Assembly (NCBI GenBank): GCA_002282385.1
Contig: NCJG01000014.1
Span: forward strand, 1 to 50,747
Direction: 5' to 3'
DNA: 50,747 bases
Source: Sphingomonadales bacterium 39-57-19
GTDB taxonomy: Bacteria; Pseudomonadota; Alphaproteobacteria; Sphingomonadales; Sphingomonadaceae
A program made the translations under genes and the position numbers. Positions 17,750-27,679 of the stretch are shown piece after piece (position 1 is the first letter of the stretch; the number at the start of each line of letters is the position of its first letter). The notes beneath the pieces are model-generated. The model saw nothing but the letters and a program-made list of their open reading frames with translations, ran no database searches and was not told the DNA's origin.

Positions 17750-18718
17750 ATGACAATGCAGGCATTTATGATCGCGGCTGGAACAATCTTGTTCTTTGTT
17801 CTGGTGGCACTCGCCTTTGCAGGGCCCAATAGCGGCAAGGCGACGACACGCCGTCTTAGCGCTATCAAAATGCGGCATTCGGACAGTGCCGACGCACGCG
17901 TGGAACAGCAAATGCGCAAGGTGGTTGCTGCGCGCCGCCCGATCATTTTCGCCGACGGCCAGCAGATCAACTACGTCGATAAGCTGCGCTTGCGCCTGGC
18001 GCAAACCGGTAAAAAATGGACGTTGCAACAATATATGTATGCATCGGGCGGACTTGCTTTTGTCATCATGGCTATTCTCTTACTCAATGGCGCATCTTTT
18101 TTTATCGGGCTTTTTTTCGGGCTACTGATCGGGGCTGCTTTGCCGCACATGGTCGTCAACTTCCTTGTGGGGCGGCGTATCAAAAATTTCACCACGAACT
18201 TTCCTGACGCCATCGAGCTTTTGGTGCGTGGTTTGAAATCAGGCATGCCGGTGAGCGAAACGCTGAGTGTGATCGCAAAGGAAATTGCCGGCCCTGTTGG
18301 GGAAGAGTTCAAGTTGGTCGTCGAGAAAATCAAAATCGGCAAAAGCATGGAAGAGGCGCTGCAGGAAACGGCCGATCGGCTTGGTACCGCAGAATTCCAG
18401 TTTTTCGTCATCACCTTGGCCATTCAGCGCGAAACGGGCGGTAACTTGGCCGAAACACTCGCCAACCTTGCGGATGTTTTGCGCAAGCGCGCGCAAATGA
18501 AGCTAAAAATTCGCGCAATGTCATCGGAATCGAAGGCATCGGCCTATATCGTCGGGTCGCTGCCATTTTTCGTGTTTGGTATGATCTGGACGATTAACCA
18601 GGAATATCTCGAAGGCTTCTTCCATGAACCACGTTTGATGATCGCCGGTGTCGCCGGTGCAATATGGATGGCGATCGGCGTGTTCATAATGGCCAAAATG
18701 GTCAATTTCGAAATCTAA
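17750..18718 (+). CDS. tadB: Tad pilus inner-membrane platform protein TadB
   Basis: Inner-membrane platform protein of the type II secretion F (T2SSF) family; with TadC it converts the motor's work into pilus assembly. The 322-residue product has one N-terminal helix, two central hydrophobic segments (about 100-145), the T2SSF domain (FPDAIELLVRGLKSGMPVSETL ... AIQRETGGNLAETLANLADVLRKR) and C-terminal helices. All expected parts are present although its partner ATPase is missing from the locus. Confidence 0.94.
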   Translation: MTMQAFMIAAGTILFFVLVALAFAGPNSGKATTRRLSAIKMRHSDSADARVEQQMRKVVAARRPIIFADGQQINYVDKLRLRLAQTGKKWTLQQYMYASGGLAFVIMAILLLNGASFFIGLFFGLLIGAALPHMVVNFLVGRRIKNFTTNFPDAIELLVRGLKSGMPVSETLSVIAKEIAGPVGEEFKLVVEKIKIGKSMEEALQETADRLGTAEFQFFVITLAIQRETGGNLAETLANLADVLRKRAQMKLKIRAMSSESKASAYIVGSLPFFVFGMIWTINQEYLEGFFHEPRLMIAGVAGAIWMAIGVFIMAKMVNFEI

Positions 18719-18739
18719 GTTGGGGACAGGATAGCAAAA

Positions 18740-19735
18740 ATGACCAATCCGGGTGGACCTCAACTTTTGGGCATGGACGCCATGTGGCTCGCGACATTGC
18801 TTTGGGTCGTGGCGGGTATCGCTGTCGTGGTTGCCATATATTCAGTCATCACTGTGCGCGATCCCATGGCCAAGCGCGTGAAGGCGCTAAACGAGCGCCG
18901 TGAGCAGCTGAAAGCCGGTATCACCGGCACAACATCGAAAAAGCGCGCCAAGCTTGTGCGCAAAACCGAAACAACGGATAAAATGCGCCAGCTGCTGTCA
19001 AAGCTTCAGGTTTTGCAGGACGATCAGGTTAAGGATGTGCAGCAACGACTGGCGCAGGCGGGCATTCGCCGCAAAGAGCTCGCGGTCTCGGTCATCTTTA
19101 GCCGTATGGTGATGCCGATCATTTTCGGTGGTGGAGCCGGCCTGTGGATTTATGCTCTGGACGGCGTACCCGACTGGAGCGCGATGAAGAAATTTGGTGC
19201 ATTCGCAGCGGCGACCATTTTGAGTTACAAGGGCGCTGACATTTATCTGACGAACCTGGTGACGAAACGCACCGATGCCATCCGCAAAGGCCTTCCCGAC
19301 GCGCTCGACTTGCTCGTGATTTGCGCCGAGGCTGGCCTGACCGTCGATGCCGCATTTAACCGCGTGGCAAAGGAGTTGGGCCGCGGCTACCCCGAATTGG
19401 GCGACGAATTTGCGCTCACCGCAATTGAGCTGGGTTTTTTAACCGAACGCCGTGCTGCGTTCGAAAATCTGGCGTACCGCGTCAATCTGGACTCGATCCG
19501 AGGCGTTGTCACAACCATGATTCAAACCGAAAAATATGGTACGCCATTGGCATCAGCCTTGCGCGTATTGTCGGCCGAATTCCGGAACGAGCGCATGATG
19601 CGCGCCGAAGAAAAGGCCGCACGTTTGCCCGCCATTATGACGGTGCCGTTGATCCTTTTCATTCTGCCGACACTGTTCATCGTTATTATCGGGCCAGCCG
19701 CCTGCTCGATTGGCGACGCGTTTTCGAAACAGTGA
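18740..19735 (+). CDS. tadC: Tad pilus inner-membrane platform protein TadC
   Basis: Second T2SSF platform protein, 331 residues, 21 bases after tadB. It has an N-terminal membrane helix (WLATLLWVVAGIAVVVAIYS), two middle helices, the domain signature LPDALDLLVICAEAGLTVDAAF, the LLTERRAAFENLA-like loop and a C-terminal helix LILFILPTLFIVIIGPA. It is the last gene of the pilus run; no tadD, tadE, tadG or flp follows. A GC-rich hairpin between its stop and the convergent next gene could terminate both. Confidence 0.94.
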   Translation: MTNPGGPQLLGMDAMWLATLLWVVAGIAVVVAIYSVITVRDPMAKRVKALNERREQLKAGITGTTSKKRAKLVRKTETTDKMRQLLSKLQVLQDDQVKDVQQRLAQAGIRRKELAVSVIFSRMVMPIIFGGGAGLWIYALDGVPDWSAMKKFGAFAAATILSYKGADIYLTNLVTKRTDAIRKGLPDALDLLVICAEAGLTVDAAFNRVAKELGRGYPELGDEFALTAIELGFLTERRAAFENLAYRVNLDSIRGVVTTMIQTEKYGTPLASALRVLSAEFRNERMMRAEEKAARLPAIMTVPLILFILPTLFIVIIGPAACSIGDAFSKQ

Positions 19736-19737
19736 AC

Positions 19738-19764
19738 GGGGCGGCATGGCGCCGTCCCCTTCAG
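19738..19764. terminator. GC-rich hairpin between convergent tadC and fahA
   Basis: GGGGCGGC and GCCGTCCCC flank a short loop with one bulge, between the two convergent stop codons. There is no clear T-tract on either strand, so termination is only possible. Confidence 0.3.
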
Positions 19765-20768
19765 CCCAAACGCACGGTCTGTTCGATGGCACCGAAAATG
19801 CTGTGGCCAGCATCGTCGCGCACTTCGATGCGGACGACATCGCCATCTTGCAGGAACGGCGTGGTCATTTCGCCCGTCGCGATTTTTTCGACCATCCGCA
19901 CTTCGGCAAGACAGCTATAGCCAAGCCCGCCGTCGGCAACGGGACGGCCGGGGCCGCCATCGGCATCGCGGTTGGACACTGTGCCTGAACCAATCATCGA
20001 CCCTGCCCCCAAATTGCGCGTCTTCGCCAGATGCGCAATCAAGACGCCGAAATCAAAAGTGCAGTCATCCGACGCCACGGCCCGGCCAAATGGCGCGCCG
20101 TTCAGGTCAACATGCAATGTCCGGTGCAGCATCCCGCCCTGCCAATAGGCCCCAAGGCTGTCGGGCGTTACGAACACCGGTGACAAAGCGCTGGCGGGTT
20201 TGGACTGCACAAAGCCAAAGCCTTTTTCCAGTTCGGCAGGGATCAGATTGCGCAACGATACGTCGTTCACAAGGCCCACAAGCCTGATATACGCCAGCGC
20301 GTCTGCCGCCTGCGTGCCCTTTGGCACATCGCCGGTGACGACAACGATCTCCGCCTCCAAATCGCAACCCCATGCTGCGTCAGCCAGCATGATGTCGTCA
20401 CGCGCGCCCATAAATTCGTCGGACCCGCCCTGATACATCAATGGATCATGCCAAAAGCTTTCGGGCAAGACCGCGCCACGCGCTTTGCGGACCAGTTCGA
20501 CATGATTGACATAGGCCGAGCCATCAGCCCACTGATATGCGCGGGGCAACGGGGCGGCGGCGTCATGTTCATGGAAGCGTTCGCGCGGAATGACGGCATG
20601 TTCCAGATCGGTCGCCAATGCCTCAAGCCGCGGCGCGATATTGTCCCAGTCATCCAGCGCGGCTTGCAAGGTCGGCGCGATATGCGCTGCGTCGGCATAC
20701 CAAGCGAGATCATTGGAAACGACGATAAGATGACCGTCACGCCCCGACTTTAATGATGCAAGTTTCAT
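19761..20768 (-). CDS. fahA: Fumarylacetoacetate hydrolase family protein
   Basis: Probable fumarylacetoacetase, last step of tyrosine/homogentisate breakdown (to fumarate and acetoacetate). The 335-residue product starts with MKLASLKSGRDGHL, typical of the short bacterial FAH group. It contains the metal-site regions GARDDIMLADAAWGCDLEAEIVVV and SMIGSGTVSNRD, close to FAH signatures. The ATG at 20768 has an AGGAGAG site upstream; the longer frame to 20867 does not. The maleylacetoacetate isomerase gene 1.5 kb away supports the pathway assignment. A different FAH-superfamily substrate is possible. Confidence 0.85.
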   Translation of the reverse strand: MKLASLKSGRDGHLIVVSNDLAWYADAAHIAPTLQAALDDWDNIAPRLEALATDLEHAVIPRERFHEHDAAAPLPRAYQWADGSAYVNHVELVRKARGAVLPESFWHDPLMYQGGSDEFMGARDDIMLADAAWGCDLEAEIVVVTGDVPKGTQAADALAYIRLVGLVNDVSLRNLIPAELEKGFGFVQSKPASALSPVFVTPDSLGAYWQGGMLHRTLHVDLNGAPFGRAVASDDCTFDFGVLIAHLAKTRNLGAGSMIGSGTVSNRDADGGPGRPVADGGLGYSCLAEVRMVEKIATGEMTTPFLQDGDVVRIEVRDDAGHSIFGAIEQTVRLG

Positions 20769-20868
20769 AATCGCTCTCCTGCTTTTGCACATCATGCAAC
20801 GATATTGCTGTTGCGGCAACCGCGCCTGTGCGTTTAGACATATTGATATGGAATTGGGGCTCGCCAAA

Positions 20869-21828
20869 ATGCGAATGTTTCAAGCAAGTGCCTTGGCACT
20901 TTCCCTGTTCGTCTCCGGATCAGCGTTCAGCCAGCAACAGACCTTTAGCACCGCAGAGGCCGGGAAAAATGGCTGGGCGATGGAGCAGAACCGTTCTGCC
21001 AGCTGGTATCTTTCGCAACACCAGCGCCTTACCACCGCGATAGCAAATCTGCAGCCGCAAAAGCCCGGTGTGGTCGATGCCTATGTCGTTTCGATCGGGC
21101 TCGACTCCGATGCCGTGTTCGGACGGGAATCGGCTGAAGCGGCAAAGGTTCTCGCACGCCGCTATGGCGCAACGGGCAAAACGCTTTTCCTCACCGCTGG
21201 CGCCGACGATGCGCCATCGGGCGCGCCGCAGGGTTCGCCATCCAATCTTGCCGTCGCGCTGGCCGCGGTCGCAGGCAAAATGGATCTGAAGGAAGACGTG
21301 CTGATTTTATTCGCCACCAGCCATGGCGACCCCGTGTCGGGCCTTGCCTATCGTGACGGCAACGACGGCGTCGGCATGATTGCGCCGCAGCGATTGTCCG
21401 CGCTGCTCGATGGCGTGGGCATCCACCGCCGCATGGTTCTGCTCTCCGCTTGCTATTCAGGGATATTCATTCCGTTGCTGACCAATGATCAGACCGTCAT
21501 TGTAACCGCGGCATCTTCACAACGCACTTCGTTCGGCTGCGCGCCCGGCAATGACTGGACCTTTTTCGGCGACGCTTTGGTGAACAATGGCTTACGCAAG
21601 CCGCAGAAATTTGATGATGCCGTTGCCGAGGCGGTTCAGCTGATTTCCCGATGGGAAAATATGTTGGAGCTTTTGCCGTCACGGCCACAGGTCTTTGTCG
21701 GCGACAATGCGCATATCTGGCTTGATGCGCTGGAACGCAAAATGCCCAAGTCCGAAACGCCGAAAATTGGCCGGCCCGCAATCGCCACAGATTACGAACG
21801 TGCGAGCGAAGCTAACCCAACTCGATAA
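20869..21828 (+). CDS. Secreted C13 family (legumain-like) cysteine peptidase
   Basis: A 319-residue predicted exported peptidase. From the ATG at 20869 the N-terminus MRMFQASALALSLFVSGSAFS is a signal peptide; an ATG at 20848 is also possible. The catalytic dyad of clan CD is visible: His152 in FATSHGDP and Cys195 in LLSACYSG, each after a hydrophobic strand. Legumain relatives cleave after Asn or Asp, but bacterial members are poorly characterised. A second helical part follows to the C-terminus. It is divergent from fahA and its 3' end overlaps the convergent marR by 17 bases. The family call is confident, the substrate unknown. Confidence 0.82.
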   Translation: MRMFQASALALSLFVSGSAFSQQQTFSTAEAGKNGWAMEQNRSASWYLSQHQRLTTAIANLQPQKPGVVDAYVVSIGLDSDAVFGRESAEAAKVLARRYGATGKTLFLTAGADDAPSGAPQGSPSNLAVALAAVAGKMDLKEDVLILFATSHGDPVSGLAYRDGNDGVGMIAPQRLSALLDGVGIHRRMVLLSACYSGIFIPLLTNDQTVIVTAASSQRTSFGCAPGNDWTFFGDALVNNGLRKPQKFDDAVAEAVQLISRWENMLELLPSRPQVFVGDNAHIWLDALERKMPKSETPKIGRPAIATDYERASEANPTR

Positions 21829-22258
21829 CGCGTGCGCGTAACTGCGCCAGCATAGCCTCCAGCTGCTTCGCCTCACCGCTGCCCAATATCTTTTCAAGCT
21901 CCGCCTCCAACTGCAAAGCCTCAGGCACGATTTGGTCATAGAGGCTGCGGCCCGCGGCCGTCAGGGCCAAATGGTGCGACCGCCCGTCGCTGCTATTGGG
22001 CACGCGGCTGACGAGCGCGCGTTCTTCGAGCGTTTTGCACGCACGGTTGACCGTCACCTTGTCCATCGCCGTTGCCGCCACCAGCTCGCGCTGCGTTGCG
22101 ACCTCTGCCTCCCCCAAAAGCGCCATCACCCGCCATTCGGGTACCTTAAGCGCAAATTTGCCACGATAGGCGCGCGCGATCAGGTCGCTCACGGCGTTGG
22201 AGGTAATCGACAATTGATAGGGCAGGAAAGCGCTGAGCTTTAGGGTCTTTTGTGGCAT
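21812..22258 (-). CDS. MarR family transcriptional regulator
   Basis: A 148-residue winged-helix regulator. The DNA-binding part shows EWRVMALLGE, then TQRELVAATAMDKVTVNRACKTLEERALVSRVPNSSDGRSHHLALTAAG, the standard MarR recognition helix and wing. The ATG at 22258 is chosen; a GTG at 22285 would add nine residues. It lies 37 bases downstream of maiA on the same strand, so it is probably co-transcribed with it. A role as repressor of homogentisate genes, like HmgR in Pseudomonas (a different family), is inference. Confidence 0.9.
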   Translation of the reverse strand: MPQKTLKLSAFLPYQLSITSNAVSDLIARAYRGKFALKVPEWRVMALLGEAEVATQRELVAATAMDKVTVNRACKTLEERALVSRVPNSSDGRSHHLALTAAGRSLYDQIVPEALQLEAELEKILGSGEAKQLEAMLAQLRARVIELG

Positions 22259-22295
22259 AAAATTCACTTTTGTTGTGGCTTGCACCGCGTGTTTG

Positions 22296-22928
22296 TCAGT
22301 CGGGTTTCACCTGATCCGGATGGGCGGCGATGAACGCAGGCAACGCCGTCAGCGCGGCATCAATCCGCGACAATTTGGGAAACTGCACCAATGGCGTGTC
22401 CACCCGCCGCGCGTTGGCCATTTGCGGGACAAGGCAGACGTCGGCAAGGTTCGGTACGTCGCCACCAAATAATCCGTCGCCCGGCGCCATATTCTCAAGC
22501 GCCGTGAACCCTTCGATGATCCAATGCCGGTACCATTTATCAACGGCTTCCTGTGATTGCCCCATTTCATCCTTCAAATAACGCAGCACGCGCAGATTAT
22601 CGATTGGGTGAATGTCCGCCGCGATAATCAACGCCTGCGCCAATGTTTTGGCCCGATCCGCAGCGTTGGACGACAGCATCGCCGGTTCTGGATATTTGGC
22701 ATCAAGATAATCGATGATCGCAAGGCTTTGCGTCAGATCATGGCCATCGATCGACAGCATGGGGACAAAGCCCTGCGGATTGCGCGCGACATAGGCCGCT
22801 GCCTTTTGTTCATTTTCCAACAGGCTTGTCGGCACGCGTGTGTACGGCACATTTTTGAGATTGAGGACGATGCGCACCCGGTAACTTGCCGAGGAACGCC
22901 AATAGTCGAACAGGGTTATCGCATTCAT
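22296..22928 (-). CDS. maiA: Maleylacetoacetate isomerase (zeta-class GST)
   Basis: Glutathione-dependent isomerase converting maleylacetoacetate to fumarylacetoacetate in homogentisate catabolism. The 210-residue product has the zeta-class active-site motif RSSASYRVRI (residues 11-20), the glutathione-site region PQGFVPML and TQSLAIIDYLD, and the C-terminal helical domain with IHPIDNLRVLRYL and PNLADVCLVPQ. Normal length. It precedes marR on the same strand. Confidence 0.95.
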   Translation of the reverse strand: MNAITLFDYWRSSASYRVRIVLNLKNVPYTRVPTSLLENEQKAAAYVARNPQGFVPMLSIDGHDLTQSLAIIDYLDAKYPEPAMLSSNAADRAKTLAQALIIAADIHPIDNLRVLRYLKDEMGQSQEAVDKWYRHWIIEGFTALENMAPGDGLFGGDVPNLADVCLVPQMANARRVDTPLVQFPKLSRIDAALTALPAFIAAHPDQVKPD

Positions 22929-23021
22929 GGGCCAGCAATTAGCATGGCGGTGGTAAAAGGCAAAAGCATTGCAGTACGGCCCGCCCTTGCATATGTCTGG
23001 CGCAGCTAAAAAGGACTGAGG

Positions 23022-23444
23022 ATGACCGACGTGAAAAAATGGATGACCGCCGCTGGATTATTGATGCTGCCCTTATCGGCACAGGCCGCTTCGCCCATTA
23101 CGGGTCGATGGGTCACGCAAAGCAAGGACGGCGTCGTCGAAGTCTATCCCTGCGGCGAGCATATATGCGGCAAGCTGTCCAAATTTCTTGTGAACCCGCC
23201 CGCTGGTCCCGGCGCGAAAGACATCAACAATCCGGACAAGGGGCTGCGCAGCCGGACAATCTTGGGCATGAATGTTTTGACCGGTTTCAAAGCCGCTGGC
23301 GATGAATGGAAAGGCCAGATTTACGATCCCAAATCGGGCAAAACTTATCGGTCGATTGTCTATAAAGGCAAATCGGGCAATCTGGTCGTCAAAGGCTGTA
23401 TCGGACCTTTTTGTCAGGCACAAACATGGACACCGGCGCGTTAA
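23022..23444 (+). CDS. DUF2147 family exported protein
   Basis: A 140-residue small secreted protein with signal peptide (cleavage probably after AQA, residue 22) and a compact DUF2147 domain. The pattern ITGRWVTQSKDGVVEVYPC near the start and GKSGNLVVKGCIGPFCQAQTWTP at the end is typical, including paired cysteines. The fold is probably a lipocalin-like beta barrel; function is unknown. A GAGG site sits before the ATG. It stands alone, convergent with the ABC permease gene. Confidence 0.88.
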   Translation: MTDVKKWMTAAGLLMLPLSAQAASPITGRWVTQSKDGVVEVYPCGEHICGKLSKFLVNPPAGPGAKDINNPDKGLRSRTILGMNVLTGFKAAGDEWKGQIYDPKSGKTYRSIVYKGKSGNLVVKGCIGPFCQAQTWTPAR

Positions 23445-23468
23445 ACTGTAACGCACCGGCCGCGTTCA

Positions 23469-24326
23469 TTAAGAGCGCAATTTCCAGCCCGAACGCAGCA
23501 GCAAATAGCAGATAGTGCCAAGCACTATGTTCAGCGCAAGCAGCACAATCGCGCCAAAAAACACAGGACTGTCTGCGGCACCGATGAAGCCATAACGGAA
23601 GCCCGAGATTGCGTAGAAGAATGGGTTGGCGTGGCTGATCGCCTGAAATGTCGGGGCCAGCTTATCAACCGAATAGAACGTACCCGACAGCAACGCCGCA
23701 GGGGCAACAACAAAGTTGCTGACCGCCGCCGCATGGTCGAATTTCTCCGCCCAGATCGATGTCATAACGCCAATGAGCGCAAGCATCATTGATCCCATCA
23801 GACCAAACCACAATACGGCCCACACATGCGCAGGGGTGACATTCACGCCAGGCCATAAGGCCATCGCGAGCCAGATTGTACCGCCCACCAGAAACGCACG
23901 CGTGACCGCAGCAAATGTCAGCGCGGCCAAAACCTCGGCATTCGACAAGGGCGGCATCAGATAATCGACAATCGTGCCCTGAATTTTGCCGACCAGCAAA
24001 GAGAAGCTGGAATTGGCAAAGGCATTTTGCATCATACCCATGATGATGAGGCCCGGTGCGATGAAATCTGCAAAGGACACGCCCAGAACCGTTGGCTTAA
24101 CCCGTCCCAAAGCGACGGTGAAAATAATCAGGTACAATAAGGTCGTGATGGCCGGAGCCCAGACCGTTTGCAGCTGCACCTTAAAGAAGCGGCGCACTTC
24201 TTTCATATAAAGGGTTTGAAGCCCAATCCAGTTTACGTTGCGGATGTGCCGTTCGCCGTCGGGCAGTTGCACAACGGGGTTCGCGTCCCTATCTGGGCCA
24301 ATATCGCTTTTATGGTGGATAGTCAT
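23469..24326 (-). CDS. ABC-2 type transporter permease
   Basis: A 285-residue integral membrane protein of the ABC-2 family: a cytoplasmic N-terminus of about 45 residues, then six hydrophobic segments. The sequence VRRFFKVQLQTVWAPAITTLLYLIIF and the C-terminal NPFFYAISGFRYGFIG are typical of YadH/NodJ-like exporters. Such permeases need a separate ATPase, normally the adjacent gene; none is present within at least 20 kb on either side. It may partner an ATPase encoded elsewhere. It is divergent from gcrA. Confidence 0.9.
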   Translation of the reverse strand: MTIHHKSDIGPDRDANPVVQLPDGERHIRNVNWIGLQTLYMKEVRRFFKVQLQTVWAPAITTLLYLIIFTVALGRVKPTVLGVSFADFIAPGLIIMGMMQNAFANSSFSLLVGKIQGTIVDYLMPPLSNAEVLAALTFAAVTRAFLVGGTIWLAMALWPGVNVTPAHVWAVLWFGLMGSMMLALIGVMTSIWAEKFDHAAAVSNFVVAPAALLSGTFYSVDKLAPTFQAISHANPFFYAISGFRYGFIGAADSPVFFGAIVLLALNIVLGTICYLLLRSGWKLRS

Positions 24327-24417
24327 CGCGCAATCGACTATCGGCTTGCAGGCTTAACCGCAAGGCGCAAATGCGCCGCGACTGCGGTATAACACATTAG
24401 ATATTGGGAAAGTTTCT

Positions 24418-25092
24418 ATGTCCTGGACCGACCAGCGGATTGATCAGTTAAAAGCGCTTTGGGAAAAAGGCCTGACCGCAAGCCAGATTGCCGAAGAGCT
24501 TGGCGGTGTCAGCCGCAATGCCGTGATCGGCAAGGCCCATCGCTTGGGACTAAAATCGCGCCCGTCGCCGGTGAAGGCCAATGACACAGACAAAAAAGCC
24601 GCGCCGAAAAAGCCGGCTGCTGCTGCACCTGCAAAGGCACCTGCCCCCGCAGCACCTGTGCGCCCCCGCGCCGCTGCACCGGTTGCTGAGCCTGTCGCGC
24701 CCGTGCGCGCCGATGATGACGCAGCCGAAGCACCTGCACCGCGCGCATCGTCGATGCCACGTATTGTTTCGATCGGACCTGGCGGTTTCATGCGTCAGGG
24801 CCCCGGCGATCAGCAAGCCCCCATTCCGCCAGCACCGCCACGCCGCCTTGTGCCGGCAAAGCCAAGCCCCGAAATGGCGGACAAAACGTCATTGCTGGAT
24901 TTGAACGAACGTATTTGCCGTTGGCCCTTGGGTCACCCCGGTGAAGCCGATTTCCATTTCTGCGGTGTTCCGGTAAACCCCGGTTTTCCGTACTGCGTCG
25001 AACATTGTGGCCGTGCCTATCAGGCGCAGCTGCCACGCGGTGTGCGCCGTCCTCCACCGCCAATGCCGTTCGGCGGACCAAGGGTTCGTTAA
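24418..25092 (+). CDS. gcrA: Cell-cycle regulator GcrA
   Basis: Alphaproteobacterial transcription factor that binds sigma-70 and recognises promoters with methylated GANTC. The 224-residue product has the GcrA N-terminal helix-turn-helix (MSWTDQRIDQLKALW ... SRNAVIGKAHRLGL, residues 1-45), a long Ala/Pro-rich linker (about 50-160), and the conserved C-terminal region ICRWPLGHPGEADFHFCG with four cysteines. I saw no GANTC in the 90 bases before the start; a TATAAC at 24388 may be the -10. Confidence 0.96.
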   Translation: MSWTDQRIDQLKALWEKGLTASQIAEELGGVSRNAVIGKAHRLGLKSRPSPVKANDTDKKAAPKKPAAAAPAKAPAPAAPVRPRAAAPVAEPVAPVRADDDAAEAPAPRASSMPRIVSIGPGGFMRQGPGDQQAPIPPAPPRRLVPAKPSPEMADKTSLLDLNERICRWPLGHPGEADFHFCGVPVNPGFPYCVEHCGRAYQAQLPRGVRRPPPPMPFGGPRVR

Positions 25093-25111
25093 GGCCATAT
25101 TGAGATAGAGC

Positions 25112-25495
25112 ATGGATCATCCATTTGCGGATCTCATCGGTTTAACATTAGATCAACAAGGCAGCGGCAGCAGCACATTTTCGCTGTCGGTCGATGATCG
25201 GCATTTAAATCCGCACGGTGTTGTGCATGGCGCTGTCCTTTACGCAATGGCGGATACAGGCATGGGCGCGGCGCTTTATCCGACACTCGATGCTGGATAT
25301 GCGTGCGCGACAATTGATATCTCGATCAGCTATTTCCGGCCAGTCGCGCAAGGCCAGTTGCTGTGCGAAACCGTTTTGGACAATAAGGGCCGAACCATTG
25401 CCCATTTAACCGCCCGCATCACGCAGAATGACAAGTTGGTTGCGCAGGCAAATGGCAATTTCGCCATTATGTCCACGCCCCCGGAAAGACGCTGA
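25112..25495 (+). CDS. PaaI-type hotdog thioesterase
   Basis: A 127-residue single hotdog-fold protein of the PaaI/YbaW-like acyl-CoA thioesterase group. The characteristic loop and helix read NPHGVVHGAVLYAMADTGMG (about residues 33-52), where the Asn/His and Asp are the expected catalytic positions, and are followed by the strand TIDISISYFRPV. It lies 19 bases after gcrA on the same strand. Acyl substrate unknown. Confidence 0.88.
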   Translation: MDHPFADLIGLTLDQQGSGSSTFSLSVDDRHLNPHGVVHGAVLYAMADTGMGAALYPTLDAGYACATIDISISYFRPVAQGQLLCETVLDNKGRTIAHLTARITQNDKLVAQANGNFAIMSTPPERR

Positions 25496-27556
<2,061 letters not shown>

Positions 27557-27581
27557 GGCGTCGCATATCCTCTATCACCAG

Positions 27582-27667
27582 CCGTCACCCTGAACTTGGT
27601 TCAGGGTCTTAATTTTTGCAGCGACGGCAAAAGGAAGTAAGATGCTGAAACAAGTTCAGCATGACGG
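27582..27667. repeat. Two-hairpin intergenic inverted repeat after parE
   Basis: Outer arms CCGTCA (27582-27587) and TGACGG (27662-27667) enclose two perfect hairpins: ACCCTGAAC/GTTCAGGGT (27587-27607) and ATGCTGAA/TTCAGCAT (27642-27662). This resembles the palindromic CCCTGAAC...GTTCAG elements I know as common in sphingomonad genomes. The first hairpin is followed by a T-rich run and could also terminate parE. Confidence 0.7.
27587..27616 (+). terminator. Likely parE terminator within the repeat
   Basis: Nine-base-pair stem ACCCTGAAC/GTTCAGGGT with a three-base loop, followed by CTTAATTTTT. It starts 30 bases after the parE stop. Confidence 0.5.
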
Positions 27668-27679
27668 GGGCTATGGTCG

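Noticed and set aside
17338..17970. Minus-strand frame spanning the cpaE-tadB junction, checked as a hidden gene replacing cpaF
   Set aside because: No similarity to any ATPase; Walker motifs absent; shadow of both pilus genes.
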